From: JBBBNV01 sp037137075
Lineage (GTDB): Bacteria; Bacillota; Bacilli; Paenibacillales; NBRC-103111
Assembly: GCF_037137075.1 (NCBI RefSeq)
Contig: NZ_JBBBNV010000010.1
Location: 93,207 to 157,206, forward strand
Reading direction: 5' to 3'
Length of the DNA: 64,000 nt
Shown here: piece after piece, positions 18,092-26,200 of the stretch
Numbering within the stretch: position 1 is the first letter of the stretch
Layout of the letters: every line of letters begins with the position of its first letter
The notes under the pieces: generated by a model
What the model saw: the letters and a program-made list of their open reading frames with translations, nothing else
The model's database searches: none
Told to the model about the DNA's origin: nothing
Program-made: the position numbers and the translations under genes

Positions 18092-19311
18092 CGCTCACAG
18101 ACATCCGCGATCAGTTCCCGATATTACAGCAGGAAGTAAACGGACATCCGCTTGTATACCTTGACAGCGCGGCGACTTCACAGAAGCCGCGCGTTGTCAT
18201 CGAGGCAATCAAACGCTACTATGAGCTGGACAATGCGAACGTGCACCGCGGTGTTCATACGCTGGGCACCCGGGCTACCGATGCTTATGAGGGCGCACGT
18301 GACAAGGTCCAGAAATTCATCGGCGCGGCACACCGCGAGGAGATCGTCTTCACCCGCGGCACGACGACGGGCATTAATCTGGTTGCAACCAGCTATGCCC
18401 GCAGTGTGCTGAAGGAAGGCGACGAGATTGTCATTACGCCGATGGAGCACCACAGCAATCTTATTCCATGGCAGCAGGCCGCTTTGGCGACAGGTGCTGT
18501 TCTGAAATATATTCCGCTGCAGGAGGACGGATCGATTCTTCTTGCTGACGTGGAGAAGACGATTACCGAGCGTACCCGGATGGTTGCGGTCACTTATGTC
18601 TCCAATGTGCTCGGTGTTGTGAACCCCGTCAAGGAAATTGCCGAAATTGCCCACCGCAATGGAGCCAAAATTCTTATCGACGGAGCGCAAAGCACGCCGC
18701 ACATGAAGGTGAATGTACAAGAAATCGATTGCGATTTCTATGCTTTTTCCGGACATAAGATGTGTGCTCCGACAGGAAGCGGCGCTTTGTATGGCAAGCG
18801 TGAGCTGCTGAACAAGATGGAGCCGATTGAATTCGGCGGCGAAATGATTGATTTCGTCGAGCTGCAAAGCTCCTCTTGGAAGGAAGCTCCGTACCGCTTT
18901 GAAGGCGGAACACCGAATATTGCCGGAGCTGTCGGACTTGGCGCCGCCATCGATTTCCTCAGCGAAATCGGGATGGATGCTATCGATAAGCATGATCGCC
19001 GTCTGGCGGCATATGCGATGGAGCAAATGTCTGCGGTAGAGGGCATTACTATTTATGGGCCGAGCCGCAACCGCACCGGCTTGGTGACCTTCAACCTCGA
19101 TGAGGTTCATGCGCATGACGTGGCGACGGTTATCGATAATGAAGGCATCGCCATTCGCGCCGGACATCATTGCTGCCAGCCGTTGATGCGCTGGCTGAAG
19201 GCAAGCGCTACAGCGCGCGCCAGCTTTTATTTATACAATACTGAAGCAGACATTGACCGTTTTGTACAGTCGCTGCGCAACACGGTCCGCTTTTTTCAAT
19301 CGATAGAGTAA
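18088..19311 (+). CDS. sufS: Cysteine desulfurase SufS
   Basis: 407 residues, PLP fold type I, group II desulfurase. YAFSGHKMCAPTG holds the PLP lysine (K224), MEHHSNLIPW the substrate pocket, and RAGHHCCQPLMRWL the catalytic cysteine (C362; a second Cys follows). It takes sulfur from cysteine for Fe-S assembly. In Bacillus it passes sulfur to the zinc protein SufU, whose gene normally lies next; here only 27 bases separate sufS and sufB. Confidence 0.96.
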   Translation: MTLTDIRDQFPILQQEVNGHPLVYLDSAATSQKPRVVIEAIKRYYELDNANVHRGVHTLGTRATDAYEGARDKVQKFIGAAHREEIVFTRGTTTGINLVATSYARSVLKEGDEIVITPMEHHSNLIPWQQAALATGAVLKYIPLQEDGSILLADVEKTITERTRMVAVTYVSNVLGVVNPVKEIAEIAHRNGAKILIDGAQSTPHMKVNVQEIDCDFYAFSGHKMCAPTGSGALYGKRELLNKMEPIEFGGEMIDFVELQSSSWKEAPYRFEGGTPNIAGAVGLGAAIDFLSEIGMDAIDKHDRRLAAYAMEQMSAVEGITIYGPSRNRTGLVTFNLDEVHAHDVATVIDNEGIAIRAGHHCCQPLMRWLKASATARASFYLYNTEADIDRFVQSLRNTVRFFQSIE

Positions 19312-19338
19312 TGCTTTTTGACTAAGGAGGGAATGACA

Positions 19339-20736
19339 ATGGCTAAAGAAATGCCGGAGCTGCAGGAGTACCAATATGGTTTCCGTGATAAGGACATTTC
19401 CGTATTCCGTGCCAAGAAAGGTTTGACCCGCGAGATCGTAGAAGAAATTTCGCGGATGAAGGGCGAGCCGGAATGGATGCTCAATTTCCGTTTGAAGGCG
19501 CTGGATATTTTCAATTCGATGCCGATGCCTCGTTGGGGCGGCGACCTCGACGATTTGGATTTCAACGACATCACGTACTATGTTAAGCCTACGGAAAACC
19601 AAGGGAAAACATGGGAAGAGGTGCCGGAGGAAATCAAGCATACCTTCGACCGTCTGGGGATTCCGGAAGCCGAGCAGAAGTTTCTGGCTGGTGTATCCGC
19701 TCAGTACGAATCCGAGGTTGTATACCACAACATGCAGGAGGATCTGGAGAAGCAGGGTGTTATTTTTACCGACATGGACACCGCGCTTCGTGAATATCCG
19801 GATCTCGTGAAGGAATACTTCTCCACCGTTATTCCTCCGACAGATAACAAATTCGCAGCGCTCAACAGTGCGGTTTGGTCCGGCGGCAGCTTCATCTATG
19901 TGCCGAAGGGTGTCAAATGTGAAATCCCGCTGCAGGCGTATTTCCGGATTAACTCCGAAAATATGGGACAATTCGAGCGCACGCTTATCATTACGGATGA
20001 AGACAGCTTCGTTCACTATGTAGAAGGCTGCACGGCGCCAATCTACAGCACGAACTCGCTGCACAGCGCCGTCGTTGAAATCATTTGTAAGAAAAATTCT
20101 CGTGCCCGCTACACAACGATTCAGAACTGGGCTCCGAATATTTACAACCTGGTTACCAAGCGTGCGGTGGCTTACGAGAACGCAACGATGGAATGGGTTG
20201 ACGGCAACATCGGCTCCAAATTGACGATGAAGTACCCGGCTGTCGTTCTGAAAGGGCGCGGAGCCAAAGGAATGGTTCTGTCCATCGCTGTAGCAGGCAA
20301 AGGCCAGCATCAGGATGCAGGTGCCAAAATGATTCACTTGGCGCCGGAAACGACATCGACCATCGTATCGAAATCCATTAGTAAGCATGGCGGTAAAGTC
20401 ACGTATCGCGGACTTGCTTCCTTCGGCCGCAACTCCGAAGGCTCCAAAGCAAACATCAAGTGCGACACGCTGATTCTGGATAACCAATCCACGTCCGACA
20501 CGATTCCGTATAACGAAATCATGAACGACAATATTACGCTGGAGCACGAAGCAACAGTGTCCAAGGTGTCCGAGGACCAGCTCTTCTACCTGATGAGCCG
20601 CGGCCTGACCGAAGCTGAAGCGACCCAAATGATCGTCATGGGCTTCATCGAGCCGTTCACTAAAGAACTCCCGATGGAGTATGCGGTCGAAATGAACCGA
20701 TTGATCAAGTTCGAAATGGAAGGTTCCATTGGTTAA
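19339..20736 (+). CDS. sufB: Fe-S cluster assembly protein SufB
   Basis: 465 residues from the ATG 8 bases after AAGGAGG; earlier in-frame starts at 19318 and 19333 lie on or before that site. Typical stretches: GVIFTDMDTALREYPDLVKEYF, AVWSGGSFIYVPKGVKCEIPLQAYF, ENATMEWVDGNIGSK and LFYLMSRGLTEAEATQMIVMGF. Main scaffold subunit of SufBC2D. Last gene of the operon, followed by a strong terminator. No sufU is encoded between sufS and sufB. Confidence 0.97.
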   Translation: MAKEMPELQEYQYGFRDKDISVFRAKKGLTREIVEEISRMKGEPEWMLNFRLKALDIFNSMPMPRWGGDLDDLDFNDITYYVKPTENQGKTWEEVPEEIKHTFDRLGIPEAEQKFLAGVSAQYESEVVYHNMQEDLEKQGVIFTDMDTALREYPDLVKEYFSTVIPPTDNKFAALNSAVWSGGSFIYVPKGVKCEIPLQAYFRINSENMGQFERTLIITDEDSFVHYVEGCTAPIYSTNSLHSAVVEIICKKNSRARYTTIQNWAPNIYNLVTKRAVAYENATMEWVDGNIGSKLTMKYPAVVLKGRGAKGMVLSIAVAGKGQHQDAGAKMIHLAPETTSTIVSKSISKHGGKVTYRGLASFGRNSEGSKANIKCDTLILDNQSTSDTIPYNEIMNDNITLEHEATVSKVSEDQLFYLMSRGLTEAEATQMIVMGFIEPFTKELPMEYAVEMNRLIKFEMEGSIG

Positions 20737-20756
20737 GATATTGTCATACAAACAAC

Positions 20757-20784
20757 GCGCTGGCGGCTCGCCAGCGCATTTTTC
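20757..20784 (+). terminator. suf operon terminator
   Basis: GCGCTGGCG-GCT-CGCCAGCGC, a 9-base-pair perfect stem, followed by ATTTTTC. Confidence 0.95.
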
Positions 20785-20787
20785 ATT

Positions 20788-20860
20788 GTACGCCCAGCAT
20801 GGGCGTCATCTCTAGGGTGAAAGTCCCGAACGGGGGTTGGCGAGCGCCTACCGTAGATAT
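20788..20860 (+). mobile_element. Group IIC intron 5' fragment (remnant)
   Basis: Starting 11 bases after the suf terminator stem, the sequence GTACGCCCAGCATGGGCG is followed by TAGGGTGAAAGTCCCGAACGG, the 5' end and early domain I pattern of bacterial class C group II introns (they start GTGCGCCC). Class C introns are known to insert just behind Rho-independent terminators, which is exactly this position. No reverse transcriptase and no domain V/VI are visible, so it is a fragment. The right limit is a guess. Confidence 0.5.
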
Positions 20861-20930
20861 GTATCCGTGGTATTCTTGCATTCAAGACGCCAGGCACGTG
20901 TTTTTTGTTATATGGGCTGCATCATTTTAA

Positions 20931-20991
20931 ATAAAAAACGTGCCTGCAGAGACTCTTAGGCGGTAGCCTGTCAAGTCACTGCAGACACGTT
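20931..20991 (-). terminator. Terminator for the minus-strand secreted protein gene
   Basis: On the minus strand, AACGTGTCTGCAGTGACT pairs with AGTCTCTGCAGGCACGTT (two mismatches) and is followed by TTTTTATTT. Confidence 0.6.
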
Positions 20992-20995
20992 GTCA

Positions 20996-21557
20996 TTAAA
21001 ACGGATTGCCGCCGTTTACGATGATAGTAGAGGATTCATACCTTTCATAGTGAATAGGTGTAGAAGTAGGCAAATATTTATCTCCGCTAAATTCTCCAGA
21101 AGCAAGCAGCAGACCATGATTGGAGTTGACGACAATCTTGCCGTAGGTTGGTCTTTGATCGCAACTCAAGCTGTTGGATAAGGTATGAAAGCCCGAAGAG
21201 ACTGAAGTAGGAAACAGTAGAATTTGCAGGAATAGTAATTTGGGTTCCTGGGGTAATATCCGATGTGATCCCAGAGTCCTGTATACCTGCGCTTGTCAGC
21301 TGTGAGCCATTTTTAGTGTACAGATAAAGCGTAACATCTGTGGCCACATCGCTTAGATTATTAATGTTAAAGACGAGCTTGTCCCGGTACTGTTGGTTTG
21401 TATTGAGATTTCCGCAAACCGTATTGCTTTGAACGCTATAATAAACCGTTCTGCTGCTTTCTGCAGCTGCTGCGCCTGTCACTGTAAGACTGCTAAACAT
21501 AGTGGCCAGTGCAACTGCTGCGATTCCAAATCGTGATGTTAAGGATTTCTTCTTCAA
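20996..21557 (-). pseudogene. Secreted protein of unknown function, frameshifted
   Basis: The first 112 or so codons from TTG at 21557 give a signal peptide (KKKSLTSRFGIAAVALATMF...TGAAAAE) and an Ig-like, Asn/Ser/Thr-rich exported domain. The frame then runs into unlikely sequence and stops at 21087. Shifting by one base around 21190-21225 restores a sensible ending: SSGFHTLSNSLSCDQRPTYG, KIVVNSNHGLLLASGEFSGD and PTSTPIHYERYES, to a TAA at 20996 just before a terminator. So the gene is broken by one indel, or the assembly has an error there. Similar small secreted proteins occur in Paenibacillus, from memory; role unknown. Confidence 0.65.
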
Positions 21558-22087
21558 GTAAAATTCAACTCCCTATGTATAACGGTTTAATCATACACTA
21601 TATTTTTCCCGGGAAACAGATTTTAAACTGAAGTAGAATATACTGTATGATTAAGAATTAAGAAAAATTTGGGGAAAAATGATGAGTAATGTCTTATTTT
21701 TTCGAATATACTCGAAAAAATGTGGTCTTAAGCCAGCATCATCATTTACTGCGTCCTGACCGTTTCTAACGGAAAGGGCGTTTTTTTGATTTCCTTGTTG
21801 GCTCGGAACTGGAACGAATAAGGGGGTTCGCCTATATACTACAGGAGGATTACAATAAAGGAGCGTGTCATTACAAGCCATGTTTGGTTATGTCCCGGTT
21901 TACCCTTACCCTCATTTTCCTTACCGGCATGTATACCCTTCCTCGGTCTGGACACCGTCAAGGGTATATATTTTAAAAAAACTGTTGAAATCCTTACAAA
22001 TCCGAGTATAATACTAGGTATAAGGTTGGGTGGACAGTAAGGAAGGGTTCATATTCTAATCAGCAAGCGCTGAAGGAGAGGCCGGAT
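21558..22087. other. Intergenic region between divergent genes
   Basis: 530 bases. Contains a perfect 12-base palindrome TTTCCCGGGAAA (21605-21616), followed on the minus strand by a TATAGT that could serve the secreted-protein gene. A short Tyr/Pro-rich frame (21880-22011, 43 residues) has AAAGGAG but 16 bases away, too far to trust. The promoter of the next gene is listed separately. Confidence 0.4.
21985..22012 (+). promoter_or_regulatory. Sigma-A promoter
   Basis: TTGAAA, 16-base spacer, TATAAT, about 75 bases before the 22088 start. Confidence 0.65.
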
Positions 22088-22438
22088 ATGATGAAAACAA
22101 CATCTACATATAAAATAAATTGGTTTAACGATTATTTGGATTTATATAACTATGCGGGGTCATTGAATGATCGGGAGTGGCAGGAGCAGATTATGGAGAC
22201 GCTTCGCGCTCACCAGACACATCTTCAGCAGGAGAGCCAGCAAGTCCAACAGTGGGAGCTATGGAAGAAATTCGAGGAATTGAATGAAAAGCTGTTGTCG
22301 CTGTTTGCAAGGCTTAAAGAAAGTGAAAGCTTGTCCGATACAGAAGAAATTAAACGGCAAATGTGGGAGCTTAAAATTCAGAGGCTGGAGCTCGGAAGGA
22401 AGATGCATGCAGCTGAATATAAAGAGGTAAGGGGATAA
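22088..22438 (+). CDS. Hypothetical coiled-coil protein
   Basis: 116 residues, start after GAAGGAGAGGCC. Highly charged and helical throughout: WELWKKFEELNEKLLSLFAR and EEIKRQMWELKIQRLELGRK have heptad spacing typical of a coiled coil. Aromatic residues (Trp, Tyr) cluster at the N-terminus. No membrane segment or signal. No family recognised. Confidence 0.65.
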   Translation: MMKTTSTYKINWFNDYLDLYNYAGSLNDREWQEQIMETLRAHQTHLQQESQQVQQWELWKKFEELNEKLLSLFARLKESESLSDTEEIKRQMWELKIQRLELGRKMHAAEYKEVRG

Positions 22439-22453
22439 TAGAAGAGTTGGAGG

Positions 22454-22580
22454 CATGCAGTTGTCTGCTTTGCGTCTCCGCAGGAACATTTGAGGGTAAT
22501 AAAAAACATGCAGCTAGTCTGCTCTGAGGCTGGAACGTTCGCATTTTCGAATTTGGGGATTCGAGCTGCGGACTTTTTTA
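22454..22580 (+). repeat. Imperfect direct repeat and terminator-like hairpin
   Basis: Two copies of a roughly 33-base unit (ATGCAG..TCTGCT..TG..CT..GGAAC.TT) at about 22454-22490 and 22507-22540. The second is followed by CGAAT-TTGGGG-ATTCG nested within GCAGCT...AGCTGC and a T-run, which could end the 22088 transcript. Confidence 0.4.
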
Positions 22581-22799
22581 CATGGAGGCTTGTTTCATTT
22601 CGCTCATCATTTTCATCATCATGGTCATCATTTCATCGCACTCTTGCATTTTGGACATCATCATTTCCATATCCATGCAGTCCGCCATGTTCATGTCCAT
22701 GCTGCACATTTTGTCCATCATCATTTTCATACATTTCATTTTGGACATCATGTCCTCCATGCACATTGTCATCATCATATCCATACACATTTTTTCCAT
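22578..22799 (-). CDS. Met/Cys-rich microprotein, possible Cu(I)-binding protein
   Basis: 73 residues from the ATG at 22799 with GAAGGAAAGGGTG seven bases upstream. 34 residues are Met and 6 are Cys; the Cys lie at 5, 13, 23, 32, 41 and 54, about every nine residues, usually beside Met (MCM, CM). The rest is Asp, Glu, Lys, Ser. This looks like a thioether/thiolate ligand array for a soft metal such as Cu(I), by composition only. The opposite strand reads as a His-rich frame because ATG mirrors CAT, but it has no proper ribosome binding site. No family recognised. Confidence 0.55.
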   Translation of the reverse strand: MEKMCMDMMMTMCMEDMMSKMKCMKMMMDKMCSMDMNMADCMDMEMMMSKMQECDEMMTMMMKMMSEMKQASM

Positions 22800-22822
22800 G
22801 ACCAAACACCCTTTCCTTCAAT

Positions 22823-23362
22823 TTACTTACATGATAGAAAATACTATATTTTTAAGCGCAGGTCAATATATTTTTAGAATTTTTCATTGAAAAATATTGA
22901 CCATGCTCATAGACGCATGATATTATACTCTTTTAATCCGATATAATTTATAGGAAAAGATGGTGAGTATGGCAGCGTCATACGAACCCGTTCACATTAA
23001 AAAATGACCGCCTGAGTCCGATGCAGGGGCAACTTTTGCCGTATGCTTGAAGCAGCGGTTTTTTGCCGTTTTTATATATTTTAACGGAGCCGGGAGCGAA
23101 TGGTCTAATTGCTTTTGCCTTATGAATCCAGTTCCTCGAGTTGACCTTCCTTTAAATTTGCTACAAATATATGAAAGCACCTCATCTTCTACTGGTCTTT
23201 TAATTTCCAGTATGGACGGATGTTTGCATTTATAACGGCGAAGAAGCTTAGATGGGAGGGCCTGTTTTGTAACGATATCCATCGCCCGCGCATAGCCTTC
23301 AGCGGTTTTTGTCACAATAGAAACGTATTTCTGTTTGATGAAAAAGTGCGAGGAGTGTCATT
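22823..23362. other. Intergenic stretch, no confident gene
   Basis: 540 bases, AT-rich on the left. A 107-residue frame on the minus strand (22992-23315, GTG start) has no recognisable ribosome binding site and no familiar motif, so I do not call it. No terminator is certain. Confidence 0.4.
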
Positions 23363-24484
23363 ATGGGATACCAATGGCGGACGGTGTGGATAAGCCTATG
23401 CTTAACATTAACAACGCTCACCGCGGCCTGCACGCCGCAGCAGCAAGCGGCGCCGAATCAGGATGGCGGTACGCCTCCTCCGGGACCAGCTGCAATGAAC
23501 AGCCGCGGGCCGGGCGGTGGCCCGGAGATGCTTGCACCCGGTCCGGCGAATGCCGATGCTCGGGATTTGCCTGTAACCATGCTGAATGGAAAAGCGTATG
23601 TTCCTGCTCGTGAACTTGCGGATGCCTTGGAATACCAGCTCGCTTGGAAGCCCGCCAGCGGACGGATCGATATCGGCGATTACGGACCGGATTGGACGCT
23701 GAAGGTTGGGGCTGTGGAGGCTACGAAGGGCGACAAGCCGATTAAGCTGGACGCCCCGCCCTTGGAGCAGGGGGGGAAGGCTTACCTGCCGGTTTCATCA
23801 TTATCTGCTTTGTTCGATAAGGAAGCCCGGTTCGGGGAGGAAAATGGGCGTGTTCGCATGGACCCGGCCGGCAATGGTACAGCCGATAAGGTAAAGCGCG
23901 GGCAATATGATTTGGCCGAGGCGACCGGGGCGGCGCCCTCCTTCAAGGACGATCCGAACGACCCGTTTAAGGATGCCAGTGTCGGTCCGGTGGATGGACC
24001 ATCCGTATCCATGAAAGAATCCGGTTCTGCATCAGCCGGTGTAAGCGAGCGGGAGCAGGCTGTTCCGGCGGCGGCCGCGGGTAATATTGATATGGGCGCC
24101 TTGCTTACAACCGCCAAGCGGTATCTGGGTGTGCCGTACGAATTCGGAACGGAGCCGTATCCCAGCAGTAATCGGTTCGATTGCTCGACGTTCACAGATT
24201 ATATTTTTAGCAAGTTCGGCATGAACCTGCCGCGGACAGCCAGAGCCCAGGGGGAAATGGGGCGTGAGGTAAGCCGGGACTCCCTTCGGCGCGGCGATTT
24301 GCTGTTTTTTTATGTACCGGGCCGTTTTCGGACGGATCGTATCATAGGCCACGTCGGAATTTATATGGGGAACGGACAGATGATTCATGCGTGCCCCATC
24401 CCGAAGGACGGCGTACAAATTACAAATATCGAAAAGCCGTATTGGCAGGAAACCTTCATTAAAGCAGTCCGGCTGGCTCCGTAA
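23363..24484 (+). CDS. NlpC/P60 cell-wall hydrolase, lipoprotein
   Basis: 373 residues. The N-terminus is a lipoprotein signal with lipobox LTAAC (Cys about residue 23). A Pro/Gly linker leads to a copper amine oxidase N-like domain (LNGKAYVPARELADALEYQL ... KAYLPVSSLSALF), common in Paenibacillus surface proteins. The C-terminal 130 residues are NlpC/P60: YEFGTEPYPSSNRFDCSTFTDYIF has the catalytic Cys, GHVGIYMGNGQMIHA the catalytic His. It would cut peptidoglycan stem peptides outside the cell. GCGAGGAG precedes the ATG. Confidence 0.92.
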   Translation: MGYQWRTVWISLCLTLTTLTAACTPQQQAAPNQDGGTPPPGPAAMNSRGPGGGPEMLAPGPANADARDLPVTMLNGKAYVPARELADALEYQLAWKPASGRIDIGDYGPDWTLKVGAVEATKGDKPIKLDAPPLEQGGKAYLPVSSLSALFDKEARFGEENGRVRMDPAGNGTADKVKRGQYDLAEATGAAPSFKDDPNDPFKDASVGPVDGPSVSMKESGSASAGVSEREQAVPAAAAGNIDMGALLTTAKRYLGVPYEFGTEPYPSSNRFDCSTFTDYIFSKFGMNLPRTARAQGEMGREVSRDSLRRGDLLFFYVPGRFRTDRIIGHVGIYMGNGQMIHACPIPKDGVQITNIEKPYWQETFIKAVRLAP

Positions 24485-24526
24485 CCCGAAAGGCCGGAAA
24501 GCCGCCGATTGAACAGATCAGCACTC

Positions 24527-24736
24527 GAACCGGAGTCAGAACTGGAGTCAGAACTGGAGTCAGCACCGGAGTAAGAACTGGAATCAGAATGGAGTCAGAA
24601 CTGGCATCAGAATCAGAGTCAGCACCGGAATCAGAACTGGAGTCAGAACTGGAGTCAGAACTGGAGCCAGAACCAGAGGTCAGAACTGGAGCCAGAACCG
24701 GAGTCAGGACCAGAGGTCAGAACCAGACCAGAACAA
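24527..24736. repeat. Tandem 12-base repeat, about 17 imperfect copies
   Basis: Unit GAACTGGAGTCA with variants (GAACCGGAGTCA, GCACCGGAGTCA, GAACTGGAATCA). It lies between two convergent genes, just before their shared terminator. An open frame of Glu-Ser-Glu-Leu repeats crosses it but has no ribosome binding site. Confidence 0.85.
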
Positions 24737-24773
24737 GTGAGGGCTGCAGCAGCAAGCGGCTTTCCGGTATGAG

Positions 24774-24825
24774 AAAAGCTCCCCGCAAGCGAAGGCCGCG
24801 ACAGCCTTTTAGGCGGGGAGCTTTT
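24774..24825. terminator. Bidirectional terminator
   Basis: AAAAGCTCCCCGC and GCGGGGAGCTTTT form a 13-base perfect stem around a 26-base loop with an inner GC-rich hairpin; it serves the NlpC gene and the minus-strand HD-GYP gene. Confidence 0.9.
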
Positions 24826-24847
24826 CGATTTATTTTGGACCAAAAGC

Positions 24848-25906
24848 CTACATATAAATCGTATCGATTTCCAAATCCCGTTCCTTGGACAAATCAATAA
24901 AATGATCCTCCAGCTTCACAAGCGGGCGGAAAAAGTCATGCATGTTAATCCAAACAATGGTTCCGGCTTCTCCGGTTCGAAGGGAGAATCGTTTGCCCAC
25001 GAAGTTCGGCAGCATGTTCTTAATAAATACATGAACGACCTCGGGGTCCAGCTCTTCGAAGCTGAGCCGGTGCAGCTCTTTAAGAACATGCAGCAAATCC
25101 CGTTCCTTCTGGTACACACGCGAAGAAATCATTGCGCTGTACACATCGGCAACCGCGACGATTCGCGCCAGCGGATGGATTTCCCGCTCCTCCAGGCCTG
25201 CGGGGTAGCCTTTGCCATTCAAGCGCTCATGATGCTGCAGGGCTGCTGTCGCCACCAGCTCATTGTTGAGCGAAGCTTTGATCAGCTCATAGCCATAAAT
25301 CGGATGGTTCTTAATCTCGGCGAACTCCGCTTCCGACAGCCTGGCCGGCTTGGATAAAATCGAGGCCGGGATTTTGGCTTTGCCGATATCGTGGAGATAA
25401 CCGGCTTGACCGGCGAGCTCTGCGTCCTTCTCCGAGTGGCGCAGCCACTTGGCAAGATAGTAGGAGAGAATGCCTACCTGGACACTATGCTGATAGGTAT
25501 ACTCATCTGTACTCGTAAGCGTCAGCAAGATGGATACCAAATCCTGGCGGGTCTGCATTTTCTCTATGAGCGGTTCGAAGCCTTGAGATGTTTGCTTCAA
25601 ATTAAGCGTTTTACCATCGCTTACCTGTTTAAACAAACCTTTCATATGATTAATGGCGCTGTCAAACAAGGGTTGTACCTTCTCGCTTAGCTCCCGAATG
25701 GCCTCCGGATTAGAGGAAAATTGGGCGGGTACACGGTCTTCTGCACGATCTTCGATGTCGATGAAATCAATGTTATGAAGGAAGAGCTTGGAAATCCCTT
25801 CTGAATCCAGTGTTGCTCCTGCTGATAAAATTAACAGGCCGTGACGATTATAAATATGCCCGCTAAGCTTATCACCGACTTGTAGATCCGTGATATGTTT
25901 TCTCAA
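24848..25906 (-). CDS. HD-GYP domain phosphodiesterase-like protein
   Basis: 352 residues from TTG at 25906 with AGAGAGGGC upstream. HD-GYP core in the middle: YQHSVQVGILSYYLA, GYLHDIGKAKIPASIL, HHERLNGKGYPAGL (GYP) and ARIVAVADVYSAM. The domain typically cleaves cyclic di-GMP with two or three metals; catalytic residues are intact here. The N-terminal part has the DUF3391-like VGDKLSGHIYNRHGLLILSAGATL layout and the C-terminus a small beta domain. A paralogue of the same layout lies at 31344. Confidence 0.9.
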   Translation of the reverse strand: MRKHITDLQVGDKLSGHIYNRHGLLILSAGATLDSEGISKLFLHNIDFIDIEDRAEDRVPAQFSSNPEAIRELSEKVQPLFDSAINHMKGLFKQVSDGKTLNLKQTSQGFEPLIEKMQTRQDLVSILLTLTSTDEYTYQHSVQVGILSYYLAKWLRHSEKDAELAGQAGYLHDIGKAKIPASILSKPARLSEAEFAEIKNHPIYGYELIKASLNNELVATAALQHHERLNGKGYPAGLEEREIHPLARIVAVADVYSAMISSRVYQKERDLLHVLKELHRLSFEELDPEVVHVFIKNMLPNFVGKRFSLRTGEAGTIVWINMHDFFRPLVKLEDHFIDLSKERDLEIDTIYM

Positions 25907-26081
25907 GCGCCAGCGCCCTCTCTACAAAATAATGGAATTTTCGATACCATTGTATCAAGTTCGATTCGTTTTGACAACGGTTCCAAAGAGGTATTCCGTC
26001 TGCAAGCAATAATCCGTATAGCCTAAAATTTGGGCCGTTGTCCCGAATATACAGCAGGAGGCGGCCCGGCTGGATCGAAAC

Positions 26082-26118
26082 AAAAAAGACACCGTCCCCA
26101 TGCTCTGGGGCGTGTCTT
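26082..26118 (-). terminator. Terminator downstream of the ThiF/MoeB gene
   Basis: On the minus strand AAGACACGCCCCA and TGGGGACGGTGTCTT pair (small mismatch) and are followed by TTTTTTG. Confidence 0.75.
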
Positions 26119-26200
26119 GAAAGGCAAATTTTGAACCTGTCGCAGCCGCTTGGTGAAAAAGTAACCGCTTCGGCAGAACCGCCAGCCGGCTTTTCCCAGG

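Noticed and set aside
22590..22877. His-rich open frame on the plus strand
   Set aside because: It is the mirror of the Met-rich minus-strand gene (CAT versus ATG), starts at a TTG with the purine stretch only one base away, and lacks a real ribosome binding site.
22992..23315. 107-codon minus-strand frame in an otherwise empty interval
   Set aside because: No ribosome binding site, no recognisable motif; left uncalled.
25907..26200. Minus-strand frame running from the HD-GYP gene into the ThiF gene
   Set aside because: No start signal, and the interval contains the ThiF terminator; treated as non-coding.
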